In this document: positions 15,501 through 24,153 of the stretch, piece by piece
Position numbering within the stretch: position 1 is the first letter of the stretch
Layout of the letters: every line of letters starts with the position of its first letter
Assembly (NCBI GenBank): GCA_034428935.1
Contig: DAOUHB010000090.1
Coordinates: 1 to 27,150 of the forward strand
Length of the DNA: 27,150 nt
Direction of reading: 5' to 3'
DNA from: JAAYZQ01 sp034428935
GTDB lineage: Bacteria; Chloroflexota; Anaerolineae; JAAYZQ01
Notes under the pieces: model-generated
Databases searched by the model: none
What the model was told of the DNA's origin: nothing
What the model saw: only the letters and a program-made list of their open reading frames with translations
Made by a program: the position numbers and the translations under genes

Positions 15501-17186
15501 TCAGGGCAATGCCGGCGCCATCTCCAGGATCAGCGCGCCCTGCGGGGCCAGGACGGGCACGGGCTGGTAGCCTTCCACGGCCCCACCCTCCGCGACGACG
15601 AGCGCCTCCGCCTCGTTGCCGGTGAGCAGGTCGCGGGCGGTGTAGCGGCCGGGCGCCAGGGGGCTCTCCCGGCTGCCCAGGGCAAAGGCATCCGTCTCTC
15701 TTATGCCCAGGTTGAGGACCACCAGGATGGCCTCTTCCTCCGTGGTCCGCAGGTAGGCCAGGACCGTCCGGCCGGCGCTGTCCAGGACGTGGAGGTTGAG
15801 GCTGCTGAGGGCGGGATGGGCCTGCCGCAGGGCAATGAGGGTCCGGTAGTGGTTGAGGAGCGAGGAGGCGTCGGCCGCCTGGGCCTCCACGTTGCGCTCC
15901 TCGTAGCCCTCGTTGACCGGCTGCCAGGGTGTCCCGGTCGTGAAGCCTGCCTGCGGCCCGGCCGTCCACTGCATCGGCGTCCTGATCTGCGGGTCGGGCT
16001 TGGAGCCCGTCATGCCAATCTCCTCGCCGTAGTAGAGGAACGGCACGCCGGGCAGGGTGAAGAGGATGGTAGCCGCCAGCCGCGCCTTTACCTCGTCGCG
16101 ACTGAAGACGTTCATCACCCGGTCCTGGTCGTGGTTGGTGAGAAAGGTCGCGTAACCCCCGCGGGGGTAAAGGCGCTGGAGCTCTTTCAGTGCCGAGGCC
16201 AGGGCGGTGACGCCACCTTCGTTGACGCTGAGGAGGATGGCCTTGGCCAGGGAGAACTCGAAGGCCAGGTCCACGTCCGTTCCCACGTACGTCGCCACCA
16301 CGTCGCTCACGTCCCACACCTCGGCCACGGTCAGGAGCTCGGGGTCCAGCTCCATGCTGTAGCGGTAGAACTCTTGCAGCCAGGCGTGAGTCGCCTCGGT
16401 GTGCACCTGGGTACGGCCCTCCTCCACGTAGTGGCGGGCGGCGTCGAGGCGAAAGCCGTCGACGTCCATGTCCTCGATCCAGAAGCGCGCCACTTCGTAG
16501 AGCGCGGCCGTCACCTCGGGGTTCTGGAGGTTCAGGTCCGGCATGCCACTTTCGAAGAAACCATAGTAATAGTCGCCATCCCTCTCGTGCCACACCACCT
16601 GCGCCTGGGGGCCGGAATATTCAGGGTTCGCGTCGGCCCAGATGTACCAATCGCGGCGCTCGGCCCCCGGCCCTGAGGCGCTGTCCAGGAACCAGGGGTG
16701 CTCGTCGGACGTGTGGTTCAGAACCATATCGACGATGACGCGCACGCCGCGGCGGTGGGCCTCGGCCACCAGTGCGCGGAAATCGTCGTTGCTGCCATAG
16801 TCGGGGTTGACCGTCGTGTAATCGGTCACGTCGTAGCCGTGGTAGCTGGGCGAGGAGAAGACGGGCATCAGCCACAGGCCAGTCACGCCCAGGTCCTGGC
16901 CTCCCGCTGGATCCCCGTCGTTCAGGTAGTCCAGCCGGGCCATCAGGCCCTGCAGGTCCCCGTTCCCGTCGCCATCGCTGTCGGCAAAGCTCCGCACGAA
17001 CAACTCGTAAAAGACGTCATCGTGCCACCAGGCGGCGGGCACCGGGGGCGGCGTCGGAGGGGGCGTGGTCGGGCTGGGCGGTGGAGCCGTCGGGCTGGAC
17101 GCCGGCGGCGTAGCCGTCGGGGTGGACGTGCGCGGCGAGCAGGCAACGAGCAAGACCAACAGCAGGAGCCAGGTACGTCGTCTCAT
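15501..17186 (-). CDS. Lipoprotein alpha-amylase family glycosidase (GH13)
   Basis: A 561-residue exported GH13 enzyme that cleaves alpha-glucans. A lipoprotein signal (MRRRTWLLLLVLLVAC, acylated Cys16) is followed by a Pro/Thr/Ser-rich spacer (17-52) that would hold the enzyme off the membrane. The catalytic barrel starts with the calcium-loop-like DSDGDGNGD (69-77). Region I is DMVLNH (153-158); region II GFRLDAA holds nucleophile Asp248; region III VAEVWD holds acid/base Glu289; region IV TNHD holds Asp353. An in-frame ATG further upstream is rejected because the ATG at 17186 starts the signal peptide and follows GGGAAAGG. It could be an amylase, neopullulanase-like enzyme or alpha-glucosidase. 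It is transcribed divergently from the phosphatase gene. Confidence 0.95.
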   Translation of the reverse strand: MRRRTWLLLLVLLVACSPRTSTPTATPPASSPTAPPPSPTTPPPTPPPVPAAWWHDDVFYELFVRSFADSDGDGNGDLQGLMARLDYLNDGDPAGGQDLGVTGLWLMPVFSSPSYHGYDVTDYTTVNPDYGSNDDFRALVAEAHRRGVRVIVDMVLNHTSDEHPWFLDSASGPGAERRDWYIWADANPEYSGPQAQVVWHERDGDYYYGFFESGMPDLNLQNPEVTAALYEVARFWIEDMDVDGFRLDAARHYVEEGRTQVHTEATHAWLQEFYRYSMELDPELLTVAEVWDVSDVVATYVGTDVDLAFEFSLAKAILLSVNEGGVTALASALKELQRLYPRGGYATFLTNHDQDRVMNVFSRDEVKARLAATILFTLPGVPFLYYGEEIGMTGSKPDPQIRTPMQWTAGPQAGFTTGTPWQPVNEGYEERNVEAQAADASSLLNHYRTLIALRQAHPALSSLNLHVLDSAGRTVLAYLRTTEEEAILVVLNLGIRETDAFALGSRESPLAPGRYTARDLLTGNEAEALVVAEGGAVEGYQPVPVLAPQGALILEMAPALP

Positions 17187-17208
17187 AGCCTTTCCCCTTC
17201 CTCGCCCC

Positions 17209-17214
17209 ATTATA
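17209..17214 (-). promoter_or_regulatory. Extended -10 element for the amylase gene
   Basis: On the minus strand a perfect TATAAT preceded by TGC (extended -10), 23 nt before the amylase ATG. The -35 position (TGGTGC) is poor, so recognition would rest on the extended -10. Confidence 0.55.
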
Positions 17215-17303
17215 GCACATTGCCCGGCGAAGCACCATCCCGCAACCCGAGGGCTCACGGGTGGTCGCGCAGCGCGCAGAGAGCCGGGGCGTGCCGGCCT
17301 TCG

Positions 17304-17332
17304 TTGACAGGCGCGATATTTTGCGCTATAAT
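17304..17332 (+). promoter_or_regulatory. Perfect consensus sigma70 promoter for the phosphatase gene
   Basis: TTGACA (17304-17309), a 17-bp spacer and TATAAT (17327-17332). An ATG overlapping the -10 cannot be the translation start because the mRNA begins near 17339. This supports the ATG at 17370. Confidence 0.8.
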
Positions 17333-17369
17333 GACGACAGAAATCTTGAGCCCGTCAGGAGATTCGGCC

Positions 17370-18644
17370 ATGCGCTCAGACCCGGCCCGTCCCGCAACGG
17401 ACAGGCTCTCGCTGTTGTATCACGTGTCTCAAAGTTTCAACTCTTCCCTGGACCTTGACCTGGTGCTCAACCGGGTCATGGACCAGGTAGTGGAGCTCAT
17501 GCGGGCCGAGCGTGGCTTTGTGATGCTCCTGGAAGACGATGGCGCGCCGGTCTTTCGCGTCGCCCGGGGAATGGACCACCAGACGATCGAGGACCCGGAG
17601 TTCCAGATCTCGCGGGGGGTGGTCGAGCGGGTGGCGCGGGAGGGCGAGCCCCTGCTGACCAGCAACGCTCAGACCGACGACCGCCTGTCGCTGCGGGTGA
17701 GCGTGCAGGCCCTTGGGCTGCGGTCCATCCTGTGCGTCCCCCTGAAGGTGCAGGACAGGATCACAGGGGTGATCTATGTGGACAACAGGCTTCAAGCCGG
17801 CCTGTTCACGCCCGACGACCTGGAACTCCTGTCTTCCATCGCCCACAGCGCGGCCATCGCCATCGAGAACGCCCGGTTGTACCGCGTTGCGGTGGAAAAG
17901 GGCCGGATGGAGCGGGAGATGCAGGTCGCTCGCGAGCTGCAGGCGAGCCTGCTGCCGAGGACCACGCCCCAGGTACCCGGCTGGGAGTTTGCCGCCGCCT
18001 GGCAGCCTGCCCGCCAGACCTCGGGCGACTACTATGATTTTTTCGCCGCCCGCGAGGGCGAGGTGGGGCTGGTCATCGGCGACGTCAGCGGCAAGGGCAT
18101 GCCGGCGGCCCTGTTCATGGCGCTGACGCGCAGCATCGTGCGGGCCAGCCTGGCAGGTCCGACAGGGTTGGTGGAAAGAATTGAGCGGGCCAACCGGCTG
18201 ATCTGCGCCGACTCGACGGCGGGCATGTTCGTGACGCTGTTCTGCGCCGAGATCCGGTTGGCCACGGGCGAGGTGACCTACGTCAACGCCGGCCACAATC
18301 CCCCGCTGCTGCTTTCGGGCGGTGTGGGAGACGACCGCCTGGAAGAGCTCCATCCGACGGGCATGGCCCTGGGGATCCTGGAGGACGCGCCCTTCCAGCA
18401 GCAAACAGTGCAGATGGCGCCGGGCGAACTGCTGCTGCTCTACACCGACGGCGTGCCCGATGCCACCCAGGCCAGCGGCGAGCGCTTCGAGATGCCGCGT
18501 CTGCGCCGGCTCCTCCTCGAGGAAGGCAGTGGGACGGCCCAGGACGTCCTGTCCACCCTGGCGGGCTCTGTCGCGGCGTTCACCGGGACGTGCGAGCAGT
18601 TCGACGATATGGCCATGGTGGTCACCAGGCGGCTGGCGCGGTGA
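17370..18644 (+). CDS. GAF-domain PP2C (SpoIIE/RsbU-type) serine phosphatase
   Basis: A 424-residue cytoplasmic signalling protein. A GAF sensor (about 28-170, with the VPLKVQDRITGVIYVDN segment) leads through a short helix rich in Arg/Glu (about 170-195) into a PP2C-like phosphatase (about 205-424). Metal-binding residues are visible in TSGDYYDFF (Asp220), GDVSGKGMPAAL (Asp238), LYTDGVPDATQ and the terminal FDDMAMVV. Such proteins dephosphorylate anti-sigma antagonists in partner-switching stress control. No anti-sigma or STAS gene is beside it, so the target is elsewhere. The start at 17370 follows CAGGAGA and the promoter 38 nt upstream. A large frame open upstream of the promoter is discounted. 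Confidence 0.94.
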   Translation: MRSDPARPATDRLSLLYHVSQSFNSSLDLDLVLNRVMDQVVELMRAERGFVMLLEDDGAPVFRVARGMDHQTIEDPEFQISRGVVERVAREGEPLLTSNAQTDDRLSLRVSVQALGLRSILCVPLKVQDRITGVIYVDNRLQAGLFTPDDLELLSSIAHSAAIAIENARLYRVAVEKGRMEREMQVARELQASLLPRTTPQVPGWEFAAAWQPARQTSGDYYDFFAAREGEVGLVIGDVSGKGMPAALFMALTRSIVRASLAGPTGLVERIERANRLICADSTAGMFVTLFCAEIRLATGEVTYVNAGHNPPLLLSGGVGDDRLEELHPTGMALGILEDAPFQQQTVQMAPGELLLLYTDGVPDATQASGERFEMPRLRRLLLEEGSGTAQDVLSTLAGSVAAFTGTCEQFDDMAMVVTRRLAR

Positions 18645-18674
18645 ACCGTGCCCTGCGAACGGCGGGCTCAAGAC

Positions 18675-18704
18675 AAAAAAGGTGCCGCGCGCGGCACCTT
18701 TTTT
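18675..18704. terminator. Bidirectional intrinsic terminator
   Basis: A perfect 30-bp palindrome: six A, GGTGCCGC, GC, GCGGCACC, six T. It gives a GC-rich stem followed by a T-run on both strands, between the convergent phosphatase (ends 18644) and ABC ATPase (ends 18724) genes. Confidence 0.95.
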
Positions 18705-18723
18705 CGTCATAAGCCCGCTCCGA

Positions 18724-19476
18724 CTATAGAATGTGTGCCAGGAACTGGCGGGTTCGCTCTTCCCTGGGGTTCTTGAACAGCTCGTCGGGCGTGCCCATCT
18801 CGGCCCAGATGCCCTCGGCCATCAGGATGACACGGTCGGCGACGTCGCGGGCAAAGTGTAGCTCATGGGTCACCACGACCATGGTCATGCCCTCGTTCGC
18901 CAGGCGCTCCATCACGTCCACTACCTCGCCGATGAGCTCGGGGTCGAGGGCCGAGGTCGGCTCGTCAAAGAGCATGATCTTGGGCTCCATGGCCAGGGCG
19001 CGGGCGATGGCCACCCGCTGCTGCTGCCCGCCCGACAGGCGGGAGGGATATTCGTCGCGTTTCTCCGAGAGGCCCACCCAGCGCAGCAGCTCCTCGCCCT
19101 TGGCCGTCGCCTTTTCCTTGGACCAGCCCTTGACAATGACCGGCGCCTCGATAATGTTCTGCAGGGCGGTCATGTGGGGAAAGAGGTTGAACTGCTGAAA
19201 GACCATGCCCGCCTTCTGCCGGATCTCGCGGATGTGGCGGCGCTGCTCGCGCGCAGGCTCCCGGGCGCGGATCTCTACCGAGTCGATCTCGATGGACCCG
19301 GCCGAGGGCTCTTCGAGAAAGTTCAGGCAGCGCAGGAAGGTGCTCTTGCCCCCACCGGACGGCCCGATGATGACCACCACCTCCCGCGGCATCACATCCA
19401 GGTCGACGCCCCGGATGACGTGGAGAGGGCCAAAGTACTTGTGGAGGCCACGCACCTTGATCATGGGTTCCGCCAT
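18724..19476 (-). CDS. Polar amino acid ABC transporter ATP-binding protein (GlnQ/HisP type)
   Basis: A 250-residue ABC ATPase that would power uptake through the membrane permease at the cytoplasmic face. Walker A is GPSGGGKST (about 38-46), the Q-loop MVFQQFNLFPHMT, the signature LSGGQQQR, Walker B IMLFDEPTSALD, and the switch His in VVTHELHFARDVADR. All match the GlnQ/HisP amino-acid subfamily, not the longer DppD/DppF ATPases, which carry an extra C-terminal Cys/oligo-binding extension. GAGAGGAG precedes the ATG and the gap to the upstream permease fusion is 12 nt. It is the last gene of the operon and the only ATPase in it. Confidence 0.97.
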   Translation of the reverse strand: MAEPMIKVRGLHKYFGPLHVIRGVDLDVMPREVVVIIGPSGGGKSTFLRCLNFLEEPSAGSIEIDSVEIRAREPAREQRRHIREIRQKAGMVFQQFNLFPHMTALQNIIEAPVIVKGWSKEKATAKGEELLRWVGLSEKRDEYPSRLSGGQQQRVAIARALAMEPKIMLFDEPTSALDPELIGEVVDVMERLANEGMTMVVVTHELHFARDVADRVILMAEGIWAEMGTPDELFKNPREERTRQFLAHIL

Positions 19477-19488
19477 TCTAATCTCCTC

Positions 19489-21678
19489 TCACTTCCTCTC
19501 ACTGCGGGCCAGGTAGTCCTCCAGCTTGCCCTGGAGGAACTGGAACACGACCGTCAGGAGCCAATAGAAGGCCGCGGCGATGAGAAAGGTTTCCATGGTC
19601 CGGAAATTCTGGCGGCCGATCTTTTGCGCGCGGAAGGTAAGCTCCCAGACGCCCATGATGTAGACCAGCGAGGAGTCTTTCATCATGGCGATGAAATCGT
19701 TGCCGATGGGCGGGATGACGATGCGAAACGCCTGGGGCACAATGATCCGCCGGAAGGTCTGTGATCCCGTCATGCCCAAGGCCTGGGCCGCCTCCTGCTG
19801 TCCCTTGCCGATGGCCTGGATGCCGGCGCGGAACGTCTCGGTCATATAGGCGCCATAGTTCACGCCCAGGGCCAGGATGCCCGCGGTCAACGGCTTGAGG
19901 ATGATGCCCAACTGCGGCAATCCCAGGTACCAGATAAAGATCTGCACCAAGAGAGGGGTGCCGCGGATGAGCGAAATGTAAAAGCTGGCGATGCCGTTGG
20001 GTATAGGGTTGTTGGACAGGCGGCCCAGGGCGCCCAGGATGGCCAGGACGATGGCCAGGCCGATGGAGGCTGCCGAGACGACTACCGTCAGGCCCGCGCC
20101 GGCCATGATGAACGAGAAAAAGTGGCCCATGAAGGCGATGTCGAGGTTAAAACGGCGCAGGACCGAGTAGAGGACGACCAGCAGGCCGATCCAGACGGCC
20201 AGCCCGAAAATGCCCAGCCGGGTGCCGCGGGTTCGCTGGCTGACCATGATCTGCTGCGACAGGTCGGCACCCTGCGGTGCCTCAAAGACACCGGCCACCC
20301 GCCCGCGGAGCAGGACGACGAGCAGAAGGACGTACCAGGCTACCAGCGCCAGGAGAGGCCAGGAGATGGACAGCTTGGTGCCCAACATGATGGGATAGGA
20401 CTGCACTTCCAACAAGGGCAAGCCCAGGATGATGATGGGGCCCACCAGGAACAGGAGGATGGCCAGGAGGTGGCTCCAGATGTTCCGGCGGCGCATGCCC
20501 CACACGGCGACCATCCCCACCACGCCGCTGAACAGCATCCAGCCCGCCAGAGCGCCGCCCCAGGTTGGCTGGAAGCCAAAGCGCGACCATTCCATGTGGA
20601 GGGCGTTCTGGTTGACCGCTCCCCAGACCCGCAGCGTGCCATCGCCGCCGGCCGAGACGACGGTGTCAGGAATGGGTCCATATGCCGCCGCCATGACGGC
20701 GTTCAGGTGCCCGGTGTACGAGGCGGTGCTCTTGCCGCCCGCCGTGCGCAGGTTCCGAATGGTGTTGTCGCGGCCGGTCGTCAACAAGAAGTCGCCACTC
20801 GGCTCGAAGCCCATGCTCGTCACCGTGGCCCAGTGGCCCTCGGCGGGCCAGCGGATCTCGCCGGTCTCGACCTCCCAGAACATGACCGTCGTGTCGGCAC
20901 TGCCCGAGGCCAGGAGCTCGTTGTCGGGGCTAAAGGCCAGGGCGGTCACCGCCTTGGTGTGGCCCTTCCAATCCTCCTCGGCCTCCGGATCTTGCCAGTA
21001 GCCTTGCAGCTCCTGTACCGCTTCGCCCGAAACGCTCCAGATCCGCACGCCGGTGCCGTCGCCGGCAGCGACGAGGGTGCCGTCATTCGAGAGAGCAACG
21101 GCAAAGGCTCCGTTGTCCACGGGGCCGAGGGATTGGAGTTCCTGGGCGCTCCCCAGGTCCCAGACGCGTACCTGGCCGTCCTGGCCCAGGGTGGCGATCC
21201 GCGACACGCTGGCGTCAAAGGCCGCGGCGGCAAGGGGGCCACCCAGGTTTTCTTCGACGGCGGGCGCGCCGAGGGGGCCTTCCCAGGTCAGGATGCGACC
21301 ACTGCTGTCGATGGACACCAGGGCCGAGCCATCCCCGGTAAAGGCGACGGCCAGCACGGCACTCCGATGCCCCCTGAGACGGTGCTCCGGCCATCGCTTT
21401 TCCTCGGCCAGGTCAAAGCTGGCCGGGAGAATCGTGTCAAAGCCCGGCGGCACTTCCCAGACGTAGACAATGCCATTTTCGGCCCCGGCAGCAACCAGAG
21501 AGCCCTCTGGATTGACTGCGACGTCGCGAAAGGGGCTGACTACCGACAACCGGACCGGCCCACCGAGGTAGTACTGGACGGCGTACAACAGGCTCAACAC
21601 GCTGGTGATGGCGACGAGGATAATGGCAATCCTCAGCGGGCCGTGCCTGTCCCCGACCTGTTCTATTGAACTATCCAT
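19489..21678 (-). CDS. Seven-repeat WD40 propeller fused to a HisM/GlnP-type amino acid ABC permease
   Basis: A 729-residue fusion; amino-acid permeases of this type are usually 220-320 residues. One N-terminal transmembrane segment (about 17-38) leads to seven WD40-like repeats, about 46-76, 100-133, 144-176, 182-217, 237-271, 278-311 and 320-353, most ending in VWD/VWE/IWS and several opening with GH. Next come three extra membrane segments (about 374-395, 402-424, 439-458), a fourth at 487-507, then a canonical HisM permease (about 510-720) with the TPLLVQIF motif and the EAAQALGM coupling loop near 629. Positive-inside charges (RRR at 396-398) place the propeller outside the cytoplasm. 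It lies 12 nt from the GlnQ-type gene. The permease assignment is firm; the propeller's role is unknown. Confidence 0.92.
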   Translation of the reverse strand: MDSSIEQVGDRHGPLRIAIILVAITSVLSLLYAVQYYLGGPVRLSVVSPFRDVAVNPEGSLVAAGAENGIVYVWEVPPGFDTILPASFDLAEEKRWPEHRLRGHRSAVLAVAFTGDGSALVSIDSSGRILTWEGPLGAPAVEENLGGPLAAAAFDASVSRIATLGQDGQVRVWDLGSAQELQSLGPVDNGAFAVALSNDGTLVAAGDGTGVRIWSVSGEAVQELQGYWQDPEAEEDWKGHTKAVTALAFSPDNELLASGSADTTVMFWEVETGEIRWPAEGHWATVTSMGFEPSGDFLLTTGRDNTIRNLRTAGGKSTASYTGHLNAVMAAAYGPIPDTVVSAGGDGTLRVWGAVNQNALHMEWSRFGFQPTWGGALAGWMLFSGVVGMVAVWGMRRRNIWSHLLAILLFLVGPIIILGLPLLEVQSYPIMLGTKLSISWPLLALVAWYVLLLVVLLRGRVAGVFEAPQGADLSQQIMVSQRTRGTRLGIFGLAVWIGLLVVLYSVLRRFNLDIAFMGHFFSFIMAGAGLTVVVSAASIGLAIVLAILGALGRLSNNPIPNGIASFYISLIRGTPLLVQIFIWYLGLPQLGIILKPLTAGILALGVNYGAYMTETFRAGIQAIGKGQQEAAQALGMTGSQTFRRIIVPQAFRIVIPPIGNDFIAMMKDSSLVYIMGVWELTFRAQKIGRQNFRTMETFLIAAAFYWLLTVVFQFLQGKLEDYLARSERK

Positions 21679-21716
21679 TGACTACTTTTTCCTCTCCTCG
21701 ACGAGGGGACTACGGA

Positions 21717-22973
21717 CTAGATCCGCAGCCGCGGGTCCAATGCATCACGCAGGCCATCGCCCAGCAGGTTAAAACCGAGGACGCTGAGCATGATGGCCAG
21801 GCCGGGGAAGGTAACGGCCCACCAGGCGCCGGTGGTCAGGAACTTGTAGCTGTCGCCCAGCATGGCCCCCCATTCCGGCTCGGGCGGAATGGCACCCAGC
21901 CCCAGGAAACCGAGGGCTCCTGCCCACAGGATGGCGCTCGCCAGGCCCATGGTCGATTGAACGATAATGGGCGAGAGAGTGTTGGGCACGATGTGCCGGA
22001 ACAGGATGCGCCCTTGCCCCACGCCCACGGCCATGCCAGCGGTCACGTACTCTTCCTGGATGACCGACAGAACAGAAGCGCGAACCAGCCGGGCATAGAC
22101 CGGGATGCCGACGAACCCGATGGCAATCATGCCCTTGTCCAGCCCGGGTCCCAGCATGGCGACGATGGCGATGGCGAGGAGGATGCCGGGAAAGGCAAGG
22201 ATGATGTCCATGACGCGCATGATGACGTTCGAGACCAGGTTCCCGCTGAGGGACATGGCCAGAATCAAACCACCGATCATGCCCACCAGGCCGCAGACCA
22301 GGCCCACCAGCGGCCCGACCATCAAGCCCGGCAGGCCGCCCAACAGCAACCCGGCCAGGCCAAAGACAGCGCTGCGCTGCGGCTTGCCGCGCCATAGGTT
22401 CTCCCAAAAGAGGGCCGCACCGGCGAGGAGGAGAAACAGGAGCACCTGATAAGTCTGGCGGGACAGCCAGGCTATGGACGCGCCAAAGATGAGCCCCGTG
22501 GCGGCAAACAGGATTACCTTGCCCACCGGGCCAAGGGGCATGCTCTCGTAAAAACCGGCCAGCAAGCCCAGGAGACCGCCAGCGATCAGCGAAATGCCGA
22601 CGGCCACGAGGCCGACCCGCAGCGAGTTCCATCCGCCATGCACGACCCGGCGAAAGATGTCTCGCCCCAGCTTGTCGGTGCCAAAGGGATGGATGGAGTC
22701 GATCTCTTCGGTCCTGGTCAGGTTGGGAGGCTTGAGTTTCAGTCCATAGTCGAGATCCGTCTTTGGATTATACTCCCAGAAAAAGTGGCTCAACACGGCT
22801 CCCAGGACAAGGATGACCACGATGGCCAGGCCAACGCGGCCGGTGGTGCTGGAGATCAGCCGCTGCCAGGCATCGCCCCACAGGCTGCGATGCTTGCGCA
22901 TGGCGAAATCGCGAAAGCCAACATCTCCGGCCTCTGCCCGCTGTGGGCCGGGGGTCAACGGTACGTCAGACAT
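21717..22973 (-). CDS. DppC/OppC-type ABC permease with a hydrophobic insertion
   Basis: A 418-residue permease; DppC proteins are usually about 280-320. N-terminal cytoplasmic stretch, first membrane helix (about 46-64), the HPFGTDKLGRDIF family motif (about 95-107), then core helices. Between GLLAGFYES and NVIMRVMD (about 144-248), normally contiguous, lie about 105 extra residues, mostly hydrophobic and probably about four membrane passes. The standard core then resumes with ILAFPGILLAI and the EAA-like loop EEYVTAGMAVGVGQGRILFRHIVPN. Two starts are possible. ATG 22973 has TGAGGA in place, whereas ATG 22988 overlaps dppB and has none, so 22973 is chosen. Forms the inner-membrane channel with the DppB-type partner. 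Confidence 0.93.
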   Translation of the reverse strand: MSDVPLTPGPQRAEAGDVGFRDFAMRKHRSLWGDAWQRLISSTTGRVGLAIVVILVLGAVLSHFFWEYNPKTDLDYGLKLKPPNLTRTEEIDSIHPFGTDKLGRDIFRRVVHGGWNSLRVGLVAVGISLIAGGLLGLLAGFYESMPLGPVGKVILFAATGLIFGASIAWLSRQTYQVLLFLLLAGAALFWENLWRGKPQRSAVFGLAGLLLGGLPGLMVGPLVGLVCGLVGMIGGLILAMSLSGNLVSNVIMRVMDIILAFPGILLAIAIVAMLGPGLDKGMIAIGFVGIPVYARLVRASVLSVIQEEYVTAGMAVGVGQGRILFRHIVPNTLSPIIVQSTMGLASAILWAGALGFLGLGAIPPEPEWGAMLGDSYKFLTTGAWWAVTFPGLAIMLSVLGFNLLGDGLRDALDPRLRI

Positions 22974-22980
22974 AGAATCC

Positions 22981-24033
22981 TCACTCATAGTGGATGCGCG
23001 GATCTAGAAAGGCATAGGACAGGTCCACCAGCAGGTTGGCCACCACAAAGATGACGGCGATAAGGAGTGTGCCGCCCTGCACGACGGGATAGTCGCGGGC
23101 CAAAATAGCATCATAGATCCACTTGCCGATGCCCGGCCACGAAAAGATGGTCTCGGTCAAGATGGCGCCCGCCAGGAGCACACCCGTTTGCAGGCCGATG
23201 ATGGTGATCACCGGCAAGAATGCATTCTTTAGCGCGTGGCGAGAGAGGACCATCCGCTCGCGCAGGCCCTTGGCGTGGGCCGTCCGGATATAGTCTTCCT
23301 GGAGGACCTCCAGCATGCTGGAGCGGGTCATGCGGGCGATGATCGACATCGGATGTGTAGCCAGGGCAATGGCAGGCAGGAAGAGGTGCTTGAGGCTGTC
23401 GGTCAGGGCCTCCATGTTGCCGGTGAGAATACTATCCAGGACGTAAAAGTTGGTGACAGTCTCCAGCTTGACGGCCGGATCCAGCCGGCCGCCGGCCGGG
23501 AGCCACTTCAGTGCCACGGCAAAGAGCATGATCAACATCAGGCCCAACCAATAGATGGGCATCGACACCCCGGCGAGGGAGCCGAGCATCGTCGTAGTGT
23601 CAATGGCCGAGTTGCGCCTGGCGGCCGAGACGATACCGGCGACAACCCCTACAATCGCGCCGATAATAATCGAGATGAGAGCCAGCTCGGCTGTCGCCGG
23701 GAAGCGTTCTTTCAGAGTCTCGTTGATGGACAGGCGGCGATGGATCGACTGACCCAGGTCGCCGCGGAAAAGTCGGCCGAGGTAAAGCAGATACTGGCTG
23801 CTGAGAAACTGCGGCATGTCACCTTCGGCCAGCGCATCACGGTCCAAAAACAGGGGCCGGTTCAAGCCTAGCTGCTCCCGGATGCGCTCGACGTTCTCCT
23901 TGGCCGCGTGCTCGCCCAGCATTGCGACAGCAGGATCGCCCGGGATAAGGCGCAGGAACATAAAGATTACAATGGTCACGCCCACCAGGGTGGGGAGCAC
24001 CGAGATGAGGCGTCGGATCAAGTAACGGGTCAA
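22981..24033 (-). CDS. DppB/OppB-type ABC permease
   Basis: A 350-residue oligopeptide/dipeptide permease. The N-terminal RYLIRRLISVLPTLVGVT helix, the GDPA motif (about 32-35), the LGLNRPLF and GDLGQSI segments, and the EAA-like loop EDYIRTAHAKGLRERMVLSRHALKNAFLPV are all canonical, with about six membrane spans. The start is unusual. Only TTG codons fit; TTG at 24033 has GGAGGT 4 nt upstream and gives MTRYLIRRL, the family N-terminus, so it is preferred over TTG at 24045. It follows the binding-protein gene after a 120-nt gap containing a hairpin. It should pair with the DppC-type permease 7 nt downstream. Confidence 0.93.
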   Translation of the reverse strand: MTRYLIRRLISVLPTLVGVTIVIFMFLRLIPGDPAVAMLGEHAAKENVERIREQLGLNRPLFLDRDALAEGDMPQFLSSQYLLYLGRLFRGDLGQSIHRRLSINETLKERFPATAELALISIIIGAIVGVVAGIVSAARRNSAIDTTTMLGSLAGVSMPIYWLGLMLIMLFAVALKWLPAGGRLDPAVKLETVTNFYVLDSILTGNMEALTDSLKHLFLPAIALATHPMSIIARMTRSSMLEVLQEDYIRTAHAKGLRERMVLSRHALKNAFLPVITIIGLQTGVLLAGAILTETIFSWPGIGKWIYDAILARDYPVVQGGTLLIAVIFVVANLLVDLSYAFLDPRIHYE

Positions 24034-24056
24034 GGATACCTCCAACTAGGACGTCA

Positions 24057-24094
24057 GGGGGTGTGGCAGCATGCTCGCGCACAGCCACACCCCC
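24057..24094 (-). promoter_or_regulatory. Strong intercistronic hairpin between binding protein and permease genes
   Basis: GGGGGTGTGGC (24057-24067) pairs perfectly with GCCACACCCCC (24084-24094), an 11-bp stem with a 16-nt loop, in the gap after the binding-protein stop. No T-run follows on the minus strand. Such hairpins commonly protect the upstream binding-protein mRNA or partly terminate, giving more binding protein than permease; that role is inferred. Confidence 0.6.
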
Positions 24095-24153
24095 CTCGGG
24101 TGGTCCTTTACGCTGCTACCGGTTCAACCTCGAACAGGTATACAGGAACATAG

